From positions 85,637,849 through 85,701,848 of the forward strand of contig OX638131.1 in the NCBI GenBank assembly GCA_951804985.1: a stretch of DNA of 64,000 nucleotides, in the 5' to 3' direction. The DNA comes from Dryomyza anilis (lineage: Eukaryota; Arthropoda; Insecta; Diptera; Dryomyzidae). The notes under the pieces were generated by a model, which was not told the origin of the DNA, did not search any database, and worked only from the letters and a program-made list of their open reading frames with translations. Positions 24,401-35,299 of the stretch are shown piece after piece. The position numbers were made by a program, and so were the translations under genes. The stretch's first letter is position 1; each line of letters starts with the position of its first letter.

Positions 24401-27400
24401 TCATCTTTTGGCATGAGGTTGGAAGAACGAAAATGTTACTTCATTCGGTTAGATCGAGTTGTCTACAAATTTGTATGCGGAACTGCCATATTCGGTTAGC
24501 GGTAGAAATATTAGTCTATACACACACTCAATGGTTCTAAATCAGTACTAAATGGTTCTAAAACAGATCGAAATTGGTTGCAGTATTAACTACAATTCTT
24601 TTAGTTTTACAAAAACAACCGACTCAGCGGTTCAGAGATCCGAATAATTTGGTTTGGCAAAGAGTTGGTTTGAGCATCACATCTCTATTCTGTGTGTAAA
24701 GATCAATATTATAAACTTTCTGTGAAGGTCCTGCATTATGAAATCCCTTATAACATGTACGACTTTGTAAGTTCTGCATTATCTTACTCAAATAAATAAT
24801 TCACAAAAAATTCCTCTTTTGACATGAGGTTCAAAGAACGAAAAAGTTATTTGCAATAACCAACTTCATTCGGTTGAAACGATTTGTGTACAAATTTGCT
24901 GGCGGTACTGCCATATTCGATTGGTGCTTCAAATATTAGCCTATACACACTCCCAATGGTTCTAAAACTGTACTAATTTGTTCTAAAATTATTCGAAATT
25001 GGTTGTAGTTTAAACTAGAATTGTTTTGGTTTTGACATTAAGAAACGGCTAGGAAGATTGAGAGAACCGAATGCAAATGGGCAAAGAGTTGGTTGGCGCA
25101 ACAAATCTTTATTTTGTGTGCAATAATTTAAAAAAGTTATGAGATATAATAAAACGAAGTAGATACGCATATAAATCGTAATATTTGGGATTAAACCAAT
25201 ATGCTTAACTAATGATGAGAACGTGTTAATTTAGAAATGATTTTTGTAATATATATTTTTGAAACAAATTTGTCACGTTTAAATCGAGTTTTAAATTACA
25301 ATGTATATTTTAACAATATATCATACGTCTGTCAAAACTAAACTATAATTTACAAAAATGTCTGTGTATAGCACAATTCTAAAGAAAAATTCATTGAGAT
25401 TTTCATAATAATTAAAAAAAACCTATTGGATGTGTTTCTGCGTAATTGATAAGATAAATATATTTTTTTGTTCCCACTACGATATATTTGTTCTGCATTC
25501 TACATACAATGTAAATAATTTAATCGTATGGTCGTGACGGCAGGCAACACTATTTCAATATCTTTGAAAAATACCAGAAATAAATATAAACAATATGTTC
25601 TATCAACTGTTTTTTAGAACTGTAATCGAGTCTGTACAAAATTATGTAAATAATTATAAAAAATATATTATTGTATAATCATCATGGTCGGCAGACTTAA
25701 CTCAGTTACACAGCTGTTTTGCTTTTTGTTATTTGCCAACTAACTACTTTTTATTAAATTAAATAACAATAATAATGTATATTTGGCATTCATAAAAAAT
25801 TGTTCAATATTCACGTAATAAATGGTGTCAACCGCATTAATATTAATAGCCATTGTTCACTTTGAAGTCTCCCCCAATTTTAATCAACCCAAAATTAATT
25901 GAAATCATGAATAGAATGCGAAATGAGTGAAAGTGAGAAGTGTCAAAAAAAATCATTCAATGCTATTATAAATTATATATGTAACTATTTTTATGTTACG
26001 ATTTCTCCAATATAATTGGGACAATTTTTTATTTTGATTATAATGGAAATTTTTAACTGTCGACTCATTGAAATTAAAAATTTTCCATTGTTTACAAAAT
26101 AGTGTTATTTACGCAAAAGTAATATTAATGAAAGGTTTAATTAATGTCAAATCATTTTATTTAAATCTATAATCTTCTGATCTAAAACGGAAATTTAAAG
26201 TAAATTGTATAATTTGAAACACTTAGGTCCTATTTCAGTATTGCGAACGAACTAAATCAACGAACAAATGACGTAAAAATGGCGTCATTAGAATTTGAAT
26301 TACATGCTTTTTGACATGTTTAAAATTCATAATAGTTAAAAACGACGTCATTTTCGTCTAATAGTCTTTCGTGTCGTAATACAGAGAGTGGGTATAAAAG
26401 AGTGTTATATTTATTTACGTTTGAACTTCACCAACCAAATTATACATGAAAATAGTTGTAGTTTGTACTGCAACCAATATCGAACTGTTTTAGAGCAATT
26501 TAGTACAGATTTAGAACCATTAGGAGTGTGTATAGACTAATATTTTAAGTGTATGGGCTAAAATGGCAGTTCCGCCAGCAAATTTGTAAACCATTCGCTT
26601 TAACCAAATGAAGTTAGTTGGTACAACTAACTTTTTCATTCACACAACCTCATGCCAAAAGAGGATTTTTCTGTGTGTAGTTTAAACTATCATATTAACT
26701 AACTACACATAGAATATAGATTTGTTGGGCCAACCAACTCCTTGCTCCTTGCTAACTTATTCGATGCTCTCAACTGCTTAGTTGGTTCTTATAGTTATAA
26801 GTAAAAGAGATGTAGTTTGGACTACAACCAATTTTGAACATTTTTACAACAATTTGGAGTGAGTGTAGGTTAACATTTCAAGCGCCAACTAAATATAGCT
26901 GTAATAAATTCTTTATAACCGAATAGCTTGTTACAACTAAGTTTTTTGTTCTTCCAACGTCATGTCAAAAGAGGAATTTTCTTTGTGTACTGATTGTCTT
27001 TATATTTTTTAAATTTAGAGACATTCCAGAAGTTTGATTAGGAACTTTAGATGTTGAAATTATTAAACTAACGATCATATAACGTAAAAAGAAAGAAATT
27101 CGCCTGAAAATGTCTGGATTAGACCAAGTAGAGTCTGGACGAATCCAACAGGGAAAACATTTTTCTCAATTGACACTTTAAAAACTACAGATGGGTTGAA
27201 AACAACGCTCATGGAATCATAGATATTTGTATGGAAAAAATTAAACGGCAACTAGAAAATTAATAATTAGCAAAGTCAAAATATACACACAGAATAGAGA
27301 TTTGTTGCGCCAACCAACTCTTTGCTCAACCAACTTATTCAGTTCTCTCAACAGCTTTGTCAGTTGTTATTGTCAAAATAAAAAGAGTTGTAATTTGTAC

Positions 27401-30400
27401 TGCAAGCAATTTCGACCTGTTTTAGAACAATTTAGTACAGATTTAGAACCATTAGGAGTGTGTATAGACTAATATTTCATATGTACAGGCCAGCAAATTT
27501 GTAAACCATTCGAATTAACCGAATGAAGTTAGTTCGTACAACTAACTTTTTCATTCTTCCAACCACTTGCCAAAAGAGGATTTTTCTATGTGTAGACATA
27601 GCTGTCTTTAACGCAAAGGGTTGAAGAGGCAAAACGAAAAGATTACTTTCCCAGCAGGAAATGTCATCAATGATTCCCCCCCCAATGTCAGGTCAGGACC
27701 ATTGATAGCATTGCAAAGCATTGATGTCTTTTTCATCATCCGATTCATGCATGATGTAGCATTAGTGATGTCATGAACATCATTCATCAAGGAAGTCACA
27801 ACAAATGACTGTCATACATATTTATACCCTACATCTATGAGGTACAGGGTATATTAACTTTGTGCATATATTGTAACGCCCCTTAGGAGGCGTGTCCGGT
27901 ATGGAAAAGTATATATATTCTTGATCAGCATCACTACCCGAGTCCGTTTAGCCATGTCCGTCTGTCTGTCTGTCCGTCTTGCTGTCCGAATACAGAATAA
28001 CTGGAGAAATACTGATCAGAATGTTCTTATTTAATTTATTTTTTGGCCGTTAGTAAAGTACGTTATTGACATTAGCAAGTACACATACCATACATTCTAA
28101 TATCAATAAATTACTTTTCTAACGGCCATCATTTATCAACATTACGACTGCGTATTATAACGTTTTTATTAAAATTGGTCCCTCAATTATGCTTATTATG
28201 CCTGTTCTAACATTTTGTCACTCAAAAAGGGGCTATGAATAATATGGCAGGGTGACATCGAACACAAAATTTTAGTTTTACGCGTAAATGCTGCACCTAG
28301 ACGTATGTTGTATTTCACATTGCATTTCACAACATAAATGCTGCATGGCACATATGGTGCATGGCATCTTTAATGCAATTGTTGTAGGCATATTCATCAA
28401 TAACAAATTTTCAATGTCCTCGATTCATCATTGACCTTGTCGTCAATGATGTCATTTCCTGTTGGGCTATACCGATTTTGGGCAGTGATTCAAAAAGAAT
28501 CGTCCGGCTTACTATAATTACTAATGGCGATGAAATTTTACCAATGTTGGGATATCTTTTTTTGCCAAACCATGTGCTCTAAAACTGTCCACAATTTGTA
28601 ATCGAGTGAGTTCAGATCAGGGCTACCAGAGGGCCATTCTTAAAAACAAATAAATGCTGGCAAATTGTTTTGCATCCAAATCTGGGTCGTTTTAGCCTCA
28701 TGTGCCAACGCAGAATTAAAATCGGTCACAATAGTGCGCTTTGTATCAATTGTCACAATTTCGTATTTTGTCAATTTCATTTTCTATGTTTTTTGACGTA
28801 AAAGTCTGAATCAATTGTCATTTGTAACAATTGTTATTGATAACAATTGTCATTGTTCGATAGAATAGGGCTGTAAAACTGTTTCTTGGAAAACATTGTC
28901 GATGTTTATCGAGAAATGCAAGTCAGTAATCTCATGTGATACACCCTACCAAACTACAACTGAAGCTAGGTGTCGACCCATTTCGACCAGTGGAATCAGT
29001 TCAGATGCTTCCTTAGATAACCATACATTTTGCTTATTATTTTTTCCTGCACGGTAAATATATTTTTTTTGTAGCCGCGGTAGCTCAGTGGTTAGTGCGT
29101 TGGCTGCGAGCCGAAAGGCCCCCGGTTCAAGCCTGGACTGGGGCTAACAACATCTTTTCATTATATTTGAAGCGCCGATTTATATTAATTTTAATCACCA
29201 TTGGAAGTTACAAAAAGTATTAAAAGATCTTTAAAAGAAATGTTTTTAAAACGAAAATAATTTTGTGATTGTTTCCCAGTATGCCATTCGTATCTATATC
29301 GTTACGAGATCATTACGAGTAGATGGAAAACTCATACGATATCGGACCTGTTCTCGTAACGATATCGGGCGTCAATTTGGACCTAGATGGTAGGTAGATA
29401 TCGAAACGTTCTGTCGGAGTTTTCTCGATACGAAAAATTTTTCGAAATCGGAACGATATTGAAGAAAAAAAACGATGAAAGTTCGAGATTGCTGCGAAAA
29501 ATATTGCGATATCGATTTGATAAACGTGTAAATATCGTATCTTGTAAAAGAATTTGAATGTACGAACATTTTTAAAAATTAGAATCGAGAAAGCAACAAT
29601 ATCGAACTTTTTTATCGAAGTTATTCGAGAAAGCTTCGAGGTATCGAAGGTCTCCGAGACATGGCAGACTGGGTTAGAGTAGAAGATCGGTCAGGTGGTG
29701 ATATAAGTAGTTCAGTGTAAATTCTATGAAACATTATTGGGATATATTTGACAAATTTAAACAAACTGCGAAAAGTTTGGACAATTGATAGCAGGACTAT
29801 GCTTCCCAAATAGTATTTCCCCATTAACTATTTTCCCTAAGACACATTTGTCGATAACTTTCAACACTAGAGATTTGGTTAAAATGATTATTTCTTAATA
29901 AGACCGTTTAAAGATATTTGAGCAATAACTTGACCGTAGAAAAATTAAGTTTGGAAATGATTATCGCTGAAGAATAGAGCGCGTATTTTAATTAATGTAA
30001 TTAATGATGATTTCAATTTCCCATTACAGACTCCCTGCTGCAACAAGTTCTACAAGTGTCGCTTTTGTCACGACGAGAACGAGAATCATCATTTCGATCG
30101 TAAGACGCTCACCGAACTGATCTGCTCGGAGTGTAATACACGTCAAAAAGTGCAAGAGCGTTGCGAGAAATGCGATGTGCGTTTTGGAAAGGTGGGAAAC
30201 TTTTTTTTTTGGCATATTTAATAGAATAATATTAATAATTGATTTTTTAAAAACTTACCAGTATACGTGCCTTATTTGCAATCTGTTCGACGATACGGAC
30301 AAGCAACAGTATCACTGCAACGCGTGCGGCATTTGTCGCATTGGTGGCAGTGACAACTTCTTCCATTGCGAGGTGTGCAATATGTGTTTGCCGTTGCGTT

Positions 30401-31324
30401 TGAAAATTGATGGACATCGTGTAAGTTTTGTTGTAATTTTTAGCTTGAGTAATATTTACCAATTCTTTAATTTAACAATTATTCAATTATTTTTTTAAAC
30501 TTTATTATTTATAGTGCGTTGAAAATATGTCGCGCTCACATTGTCCCGTCTGCCTCGGTGACATACATACGTCACGCATTCCCTGTCACATTCCCAATTG
30601 CGGCCATTTGCTGCATCAGCTGTGCTTCGATCAGCTGCTCACCTCCGGACACTATGCCTGCCCCATCTGTCAGACGTCACTGATTGATATGACCGCGCTG
30701 TGGGATTATTTGGATGCGCAGGCACAACGCATGCCGACACCAAAGAAACACGAGAATCAGCGAGTGCATATTTTTTGCAACGATTGTCATAAGGTGAGGG
30801 AGATATTCCGTCAATTTCGAATTCGACATATACCGAATAGTTTGGTATTGCTGAATCTGAATTGAAAGAAAAACAAACAATTAATAATTAATAATTTGAG
30901 TTATTTTTCGATAACCATACAAAAAAAGCGTTTTATGTAATGCGAAATTCAAAAATAAATTCAAGAATAAGATAAATATATAAATGTCGAGCAAACTAGA
31001 GTTAGGTTTTGTACTAAAAAGCATATTATATAATTCGAATTATGAAAATATAAGAAAACATGCTATATTTAGGAGATTTTTTTTTTAATATATAATAATT
31101 TAAAAATATAATTTAAATTAAAATTTAATTTCTCTTCCATATTTCAGACATCCAAAACAAGATTCCATTTGATCGGCCTGAAGTGCCTACAATGTGGTGG
31201 CTACAACACCACGCAGGATGTGAAGCGTCGCATGTCGCTTGTCACAGGTTGGTAAAGCTACGTAATTAAACTACCTACTGTGGCTCAAACTTATCAACTT
31301 GCAGATGAACCGACATCCGCTTGA
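16944..31324 (+). CDS. RCHY1: RCHY1/Pirh2-type E3 ubiquitin ligase (gene span, six coding exons)
   Basis: Predicted exons: 16944-18437, 30030-30191, 30262-30420, 30515-30793, 31148-31247 and 31305-31324, about 738 residues. Vertebrate RCHY1 is about 260 residues, so the fly protein has a very long N-terminal extension. The conserved part has in order a CHY zinc finger (starts RGCAHYKRR), a CTCHY-type finger, a C3H2C3 RING finger (CPVC ... CGHLLH ... CPIC) and a C-terminal zinc-ribbon-like domain (CNDC, CLQC). The family attaches ubiquitin to substrates such as p53 in vertebrates; the fly substrates are not evident here. All junctions keep frame with GT-AG sites. The gene is convergent with frj. 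Identity is secure; the exact C terminus is not. Confidence 0.93.
18844..19637. mobile_element. Foldback-type element, copy 1 (right terminus missing)
   Basis: Begins ATATCATCACTGTTATGCCA, almost identical to the start of the complete copy at 36424-37373, and shares the same inner blocks (GGGCGAATGTGCATTTTT, GGGAAATCAAATTTTAAAG, a CCTATCGATTGGCA block). Its right half contains inverted versions of the inner blocks around 19550-19630, but the outer GGGCGAATGTGCA block is absent at the right end. Short frames inside, for example 19143-19424, are products of this repeat. Confidence 0.7.
20267..20857. mobile_element. CACACAG MITE family, compound double copy
   Basis: Two left ends are present, at 20267 and about 20379 (CACACAGAAAAATCCTC then TTTTGGCATGAGG), and the central block ATTAGTCTATACACACTCC occurs twice before a single right end ATTCTGTGTGTAG. 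This looks like one copy inserted into or unequally recombined with another. Confidence 0.75.
23068..23372. mobile_element. CACACAG MITE family copy, reverse orientation
   Basis: Runs from CACAGAGAATAGAGATTTG through GTTGTAGTTTGGACTACA and ACTAATATTTGAAGC to GATGAGTTTTCTGTGTGC, the reverse of the copy at 24389. Length about 305 bp. Confidence 0.8.
23480..24105 (+). pseudogene. Dead LINE fragment with RNase H domain
   Basis: In the frame starting at 23655 the translation reads [11 protein letters not shown], then [10 protein letters not shown], then [10 protein letters not shown] and a LIGPE block. These match the second, third and fourth conserved blocks of a LINE RNase H domain (AEI-x-AI, SDSQ, and GNE-x-x-D). 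Later [17 protein letters not shown] matches the Cys-rich tail of such elements. At least four in-frame stops break it. RNase H is found in I, Loa and some Jockey-group LINEs, so this is not part of the R1-like element at 6527-11835. Nothing of the polymerase core is recognisable upstream. Confidence 0.75.
24389..24698. mobile_element. CACACAG MITE family copy, forward orientation
   Basis: Left end ACACAGAAAAATCATC followed by TTTTGGCATGAGGTTGG; right end CTCTATTCTGTGTGTA. Contains the ATTAGTCTATACACAC and CTACAATTCTTTTAG blocks. Confidence 0.8.
24801..25121. mobile_element. CACACAG MITE family copy, forward orientation
   Basis: Left end CACAAAAAATTCCTC and TTTTGACATGAGGTTC; right end CTTTATTTTGTGTG. 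About 320 bp, somewhat more diverged than the 24389 copy, from which it is separated by about 100 bases. Confidence 0.78.
26440..26680. mobile_element. CACACAG MITE family copy, reverse, left part truncated
   Basis: Shares the blocks GTTGTAGTTTGTACTGCAAC, AGTGTGTATAGACTAATATT and ends GAGGATTTTTCTGTGTGTAG. The ATAGAGATTTGTTG end is missing. Confidence 0.72.
26704..26990. mobile_element. CACACAG MITE family copy, reverse orientation
   Basis: Starts ACACATAGAATATAGATTTG and ends GAGGAATTTTCTTTGTGTAC, only about 24 bases after the preceding copy in the same orientation. Confidence 0.78.
27285..27594. mobile_element. CACACAG MITE family copy, reverse orientation, best preserved
   Basis: Starts ACACACAGAATAGAGATTTG and ends GAGGATTTTTCTATGTGTAG, about 310 bp. 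Its blocks align in order with the other copies, making it the best reference copy in the window. Confidence 0.82.
27826..28025. repeat. Dispersed TCCGTCTGTCTGTC repeat, copy A
   Basis: Starts TATACCCTACATC and continues GCCCCTTAGGAGGCGTGTCC, TATATATATTCTTGATCAGC and a pyrimidine tract of TCTGTCTGTCCG type. The same blocks in the same order occur at 48264-48905. The family is common in dipteran genomes; its origin is not clear to me. Confidence 0.75.
28044..28127. repeat. Small inverted-repeat (hairpin) element
   Basis: Arms TGGCCGTTAGTAAAGTA and the reverse complement of TGGCCGTTAGAAAAGTA (16 of 17 matching) enclose about 50 bases. It resembles a tiny MITE. Confidence 0.65.
28510..28732 (-). 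pseudogene. Tc1/mariner transposase C-terminal fragment (dead)
   Basis: Minus-strand translation from about 28732 gives [19 protein letters not shown], an in-frame stop, then [17 protein letters not shown] and VLEHMVW. This is the region around the second and third catalytic residues of mariner-type transposases (Q-D-x-A-P-A-H ... W-P-x-x-S-P-D-L-N-P-L-D-Y). The expected second Asp is Asn here, and stops interrupt the frame. The N-terminal half is not seen. Inactive relic. Confidence 0.78.
29074..29145 (+). tRNA. tRNA-like sequence, probably a tRNA pseudogene or SINE head
   Basis: 72 bases fold roughly as a tRNA: acceptor arms GCCGCGG and CTGGGGC (one mismatch), D arm GCTC ... GTGC (one mismatch), anticodon loop CTGCGAG giving anticodon GCG (Arg), and a T arm with loop TTCAAGC. 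It keeps an A box (TAGCTCAGTGG) and a B box (GGTTCAAGCC) of RNA polymerase III. The stem mismatches and an unusual GCG anticodon argue against a working tRNA; the 5' run of T is of no help. A tRNA-derived SINE is the main alternative. Confidence 0.55.
29296..29365. repeat. Perfect 14-bp inverted repeat within a TATCG-rich region
   Basis: ATATCGTTACGAGA at 29296-29309 is repeated in inverse at 29352-29365. The surrounding 29290-29660 is unusually rich in TATCG/CGATA words, as seen in the subterminal regions of some DNA transposons. Confidence 0.55.
30030..30191 (+). CDS. RCHY1: RCHY1 coding exon 2 (CHY zinc finger)
   Basis: 54 codons, phase 0 on both sides, from [10 protein letters not shown] to CDVRFGK. 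It completes the CHY finger with CRFCHD, CSEC and CEKC pairs plus HH. The donor at 30192 is GTGGGA, weaker than the others. Confidence 0.93.
30262..30420 (+). CDS. RCHY1: RCHY1 coding exon 3 (CTCHY zinc finger)
   Basis: 53 codons, phase 0, [19 protein letters not shown] through CGICRIGG and [11 protein letters not shown] to KIDGHR. Bordered by a TTACCAG acceptor and a GTAAGT donor. Confidence 0.95.
30515..30793 (+). CDS. RCHY1: RCHY1 coding exon 4 (RING finger)
   Basis: 93 codons, phase 0. The RING has all eight ligands: CPVC, C (IPC or NC), H in GHLLH, H, C in LCF, and CPIC, followed by MTALWDYLD and CNDCHK. This domain recruits the E2 enzyme. Donor GTGAGG at 30794. Confidence 0.95.
31148..31324 (+). 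CDS. RCHY1: RCHY1 last coding exon(s) (zinc-ribbon C terminus)
   Basis: After the TATTTCAG acceptor the frame reads [20 protein letters not shown] to KRRMSLVT. The end is ambiguous: splicing at 31248 (GTTGGT) to 31305 adds DEPTSA and stops at 31324; splicing at 31252 (GTAAAG) gives an immediate stop at the junction; no splicing ends two residues on, at a TAA. A CTTGCAG acceptor at 31304 favours a real 53-57 bp intron. The domain itself is secure. Confidence 0.85.
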
Positions 31325-31532
31325 CCATTGCAAAATGTTTGTCACTCAGTAAATTTCATGAAGTGGTGGCGGCGTCAGCAGACAGACGCATGCATTTTCA
31401 ACAGCAGAAAAGTTATTAGTTTTTGAAAATTCTTCAGAATCTTGCCAATCTTTGGAAATGCCCAAATGGTAGTTTTTAAACAGATTTTTTTTTATTACAA
31501 AAACCAAACAAAAAAAATTCGAGCAGGCATCG

Positions 31533-31551
31533 AATAAATTGATTAAATAAA
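31533..31551 (+). terminator. Candidate polyadenylation signals of RCHY1
   Basis: AATAAA occurs at 31533 and again near 31546, about 210 bases after the stop codon. Placement is plausible for a fly 3' UTR but not proven. Confidence 0.4.
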
Positions 31552-33658
31552 ATTTTTAGTACATTTCTCGAATAATTTAAATTTAAATATAGAATGAAAC
31601 ACAACAATACTGATTTTTATTAATTTATATACTTGTTACCTAAGGCAAAATATACAGCAGGGAAAGGGCGTGAAACAGGCAGACAAACACATCAGCTTTC
31701 AAGCAAAAGATTTTCTACAGATTTTAAGCAGATAAAGGCGAAGTTTGTATTGAAAATTGCCTGTTGTCTGCCATCGAATAAAATGATAGACGACAGCAAA
31801 ATGGCAGTATATATGAAGGTGTAGGAATGGTTGATATATGGAATGTAAATGCATATTTTTGGCAGATGAAAATGTTGTCTACCGGCTTAGATTGTCAAGT
31901 GTCTACATGATTGCTTCATATTGTTATGAAAAAACGAAGTTTAGTTTATTTTTTCAGAAAACTGCGCTTTTGCCCTAAAATCTTTCGATATACTGCCAGT
32001 AAAATTATCTAGGAAAGAAAATATTTTGTCTAGGAGTGTTTATGAAAACAGAAACGCAACAAATGAATTGAAATAGAAATTATTTGCAAGATGATAAACT
32101 AAAAAAAAAATTGTAATATATACATTTCATAGAAACTCGAGGTAAATTAAAAATTAGAAAGAAGTGCTTTTACACATGATTACATGTAGTAATAAAAATA
32201 AATAAAAGTTTTTTTTTTTTGAACGGACAAAAATAATTTAAGCATAAAACTTACCATTCAAGGATAAGAGTAATATTTAGCAGCAAAAAAAAACATCTTA
32301 AATAATAAAATAAAATTTCACGGAAAATTTATTATCATTAAAAATCCATCACTATTAATTCAAATTTTCACAAGTCAGATTTTCACTGAAATTTCACATA
32401 TTTAAACAAAATTTCAAAAAAAATGAAAATGTTCACAGAAACAAATTTTTAGATTCACTAAAAATTCAAATTAAAATTTTAATCGAACGTCACATGAACC
32501 AAATACAGTAATTTTATTTTTAAATACGCATAATTTTAAAAAATCTCGTGACAAATGAAATATTTCGCAAATTTATGCAGTGCCTTTTATTTAAAATAAA
32601 GTAGCAACTGTATATTTTTTAGACAGTACACGCTGTAAAAAAAAGGGCTCTCCCAAACAAAATTTTGCAGGCATTAACATGTATGTTTGGAATTTTATGT
32701 AAACATAATATATAATTGACTGATAAATCATTTGTAAACAGGGTTGTAATGAGACTTGAACAGTGTTGTAATGAGCTCTGACTTACATTATAATATCCCG
32801 GAAACATTTTAATGTTGCCCCTTAAAATGGAGTATGTTCTAATGGAAACATAATAATTACTGCATCCAAATAAAATAAATATTTGAACCGAAACATAAAT
32901 ATGCTCAAAATAAAACATGATTTTGAACGACCTGAATATAAATATGTTTCCAGTGAAACATATCAATTGTGTTAGTTCAAAAAGTAGTATGTTTGCATAG
33001 AAACATATTTAAATATTTTTGGAAAGAAATCCTGAAAATAAAATAAAAATAAAATGTTGTTTTTTTATTAATTTTTATTAAAAATCTTTAAACATGCACA
33101 GTGGGAATTTATAATAATTGAATTCATATACAAATGTTTAAATGCTTTAATAAATAATTCGTTTAAAACTGCAAGTAGAAGTGACAGCATCAATGAATGC
33201 ACAAATGCACCAGCAGACGCTAAACCAGACGATCCAGACTCGCTTTATATTTGGTACAGTTATAGTTGATCTCAGTACAGCACATAGCGTAGGCAAGGAA
33301 TTCACGGAGGCTTTTGTAAAAAAAACATGCCAAATTCGGTTTGAAAATCGAAACACAGATTATTATTTGTGGTTTTTTCACTTTAGTTTCAGAAATTATA
33401 TACTGCACTATATTATACTCGGTTACTATTAGTACTTTTTATAACATAATTTATATATTTATTTAATTTACAAATAACAAAATTATTACCGGCGCGAACA
33501 CGTTTTCTCAACGAACAACAAAAGACACGTACGCAGAAAATGCCGATCAACGAGTGTCAACTTTATATACAAGAATTCATTTTTTGTTTGTTTTCAAACA
33601 TCAGTATGTTTAAAATGAACCTATACATACTTCAACGATGACAAACGAGACGTAGGTA
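31552..33658. other. Intergenic DNA, partly rich in AAACATA words
   Basis: 31552-32620 is AT-rich with nothing recognised. From about 32630 to 33060, and again near 33585-33620 and 33940-33990, the words AAACATA and TATGTTT recur many times on both strands, which suggests the subterminal region of a transposon interrupted by the MITE at 33659. No transposase is readable. Confidence 0.45.
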
Positions 33659-33878
33659 CACCCAAAAAAAAATACTATATAAATAATAGTTTTTTACTAT
33701 TAAAAATATTCAATAGGATAAATTATTATTTTAATCGGAAAATACCATTAAATACTAGAAAATACCATGACATTGCCATTGAATTTATATGCGAAGATTT
33801 ATTTTTTGTATACTATTAAATTAATAATTGTCCTATTGACCAATTTTAATGGGATTTGAGGGAATTTTTTTCTGGGTG
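33659..33878. mobile_element. 220-bp MITE with CACCCAG ends and TA duplication, copy 2
   Basis: Begins CACCCAAAAAAAAA, ends TTTTTTTCTGGGTG, flanked by TA at 33657-33658 and 33879-33880. It is the inverted copy of 3523-3742 with the same length. Confidence 0.85.
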
Positions 33879-34479
33879 TAGAAAATTCGAATTCGTATAC
33901 AATAAGAATGTTGCAAGAATACACTTATTAAATCCAATTTATTTTTTGTTTGTTTGTAAACATCAATATGTTTAAACGATGGCGTCGGTAGAAAATGCTG
34001 CGCAACCTTTCCAACTTCGTCAGTCGATAAATTATCGAATTAAGACTAGCGATGCGAACATACGTTGTATTTAGATTTGATTAGCATTTTCTTTGTTTCG
34101 AAACATAGATTTAACTAAGTAAATTGCTAAAAAACAATTATGCAAATAAAATTTAATGTTGGTATTGTAACATATTTATGGTAAATTTGACAGATTCTGC
34201 TGCACAATATAATAATGTTTACACGTGAACAAAAATAAATTAAATTTCGATTATAATTTAATTACACTTTATTCTTAATACATGTATGGTAATTTCGTAT
34301 TACTTTTTAATTACATTCAAACATATTCAAAGAAATCTTTTCTATCCGTGTAATAAATTGTAAGTTCTAAATTTATTCAAAGTTCCCAGTAGTAAAAATC
34401 AGGTGTAAGAAGCTATGCTAGTACTAATTCTGTAGCAGTTAGATCACCATCCCGACAAAATGATTTCCTTTCTTCTATT

Positions 34480-34740
34480 TTATATAAAACTAGCTGGACC
34501 CGTGCACAGCGTTGCCCGTGTTTTAATGTTTTTATTGAGATGCCACGCCCTTTGTCCAATCCCGCTCACATTCTACGTGAAGATTACAATGTTCAATATG
34601 ATCCATTGTTTCGATTTTTATAACTCTACTCTTAGTATGTCAGGAGTAATAGCAATTTTAATGTTTTGGTTATATGGGAGGTGCCACGCCCCGTGGCCCA
34701 ATCCCGCCCACATTTGAGAAAACGATAAACAACCAGGACT
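34480..34740. repeat. Dispersed repeat starting ACTAGCTGGACCCGTGC
   Basis: The ACTAGCTGGACCCGTGCA start is shared with a repeat type widespread in arthropod genomes. Two inner blocks (GATGCCACGCCCTTTGTCCA and GGTGCCACGCCCCGTGGCCC) are internal repeats of each other. The overlapping 85-codon frame is not convincing as a gene. Confidence 0.5.
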
Positions 34741-35299
34741 GAAAATTTTGAATTCTACAAAGTGGCTTAAACGCCCTAATACTTCGATAGCAATATTCTT
34801 TAAAACGTTACGTAATGGAAAGAAACGAAGTATGCAGTCAAAATCAGCAACCGCGAATTATAATGAATTGATGTATGGGATATCCATGGCAAACAATTTT
34901 TTGTTTTTATTTTATTATTAATTACGGGGTTAAAAGGTTACAGTTTCAATATCTTATTTAAAATGAGTGTATTTAAAAAAGAAGGTTTTATCCAGGTCTA
35001 ATATGAATGCCATATGGGCATTTCAAGAAAAATGTCAACCACGACCGAAAAATTCAAAATGCTCAAATCTTTGAAACAACGATGGATTTGGAATCTTTAA
35101 TATTTGAATCTAAATATCTGAAAATATATTTCTATTCCGTTAACGATAACTTATAAAAAATACTCATAAAGTTACGTTACTATGCAATAAGTAAATATAC
35201 CCATTTTTCATGTATTTTGAGTAACCAAATTAATTATATTTTAAGGCATACAGATTCTAAATATTATTTTCTGTTTTTTCAGGTAACATTAGTAATTAT
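34741..35299. other. AT-rich spacer, nothing recognised
   Basis: No frame, tRNA or clear inverted repeat was found in this stretch. Confidence 0.5.

Larger units (their letters stand above)
27650..28466. mobile_element. Element with CCCAGCAGGAAATG inverted ends, with nested repeats
   Basis: The left end CCCAGCAGGAAATGTCATCA and the right end, reverse complement CCCAACAGGAAATGACATCA, form imperfect inverted repeats of about 25 bp. DNA next to both ends is rich in CATTGATG and ATGATG words. A dispersed repeat (27826-28025) and a small hairpin (28044-28127) are nested inside. No target duplication could be recognised and no transposase frame exists. Confidence 0.65.
18438..30029 (+). other. RCHY1 intron 1 (11.6 kb)
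   Basis: GTAAGT donor at 18438 and a pyrimidine-containing TTTCCCATTACAG acceptor ending at 30029. The intron holds at least seven copies of one MITE family, a foldback element, LINE and mariner relics, a CCCAGCAGG element and a tRNA-like sequence, each listed separately. Stretches without a listed feature (19641-20266, 20858-23067, 25122-26439, 28733-29073 and 29366-30029) are AT-rich and I see nothing else in them. Confidence 0.85.

Noticed and set aside
30175..30498. 107-codon plus-strand frame as a separate gene
   Set aside because: It is RCHY1 exon 3 read through its flanking introns.
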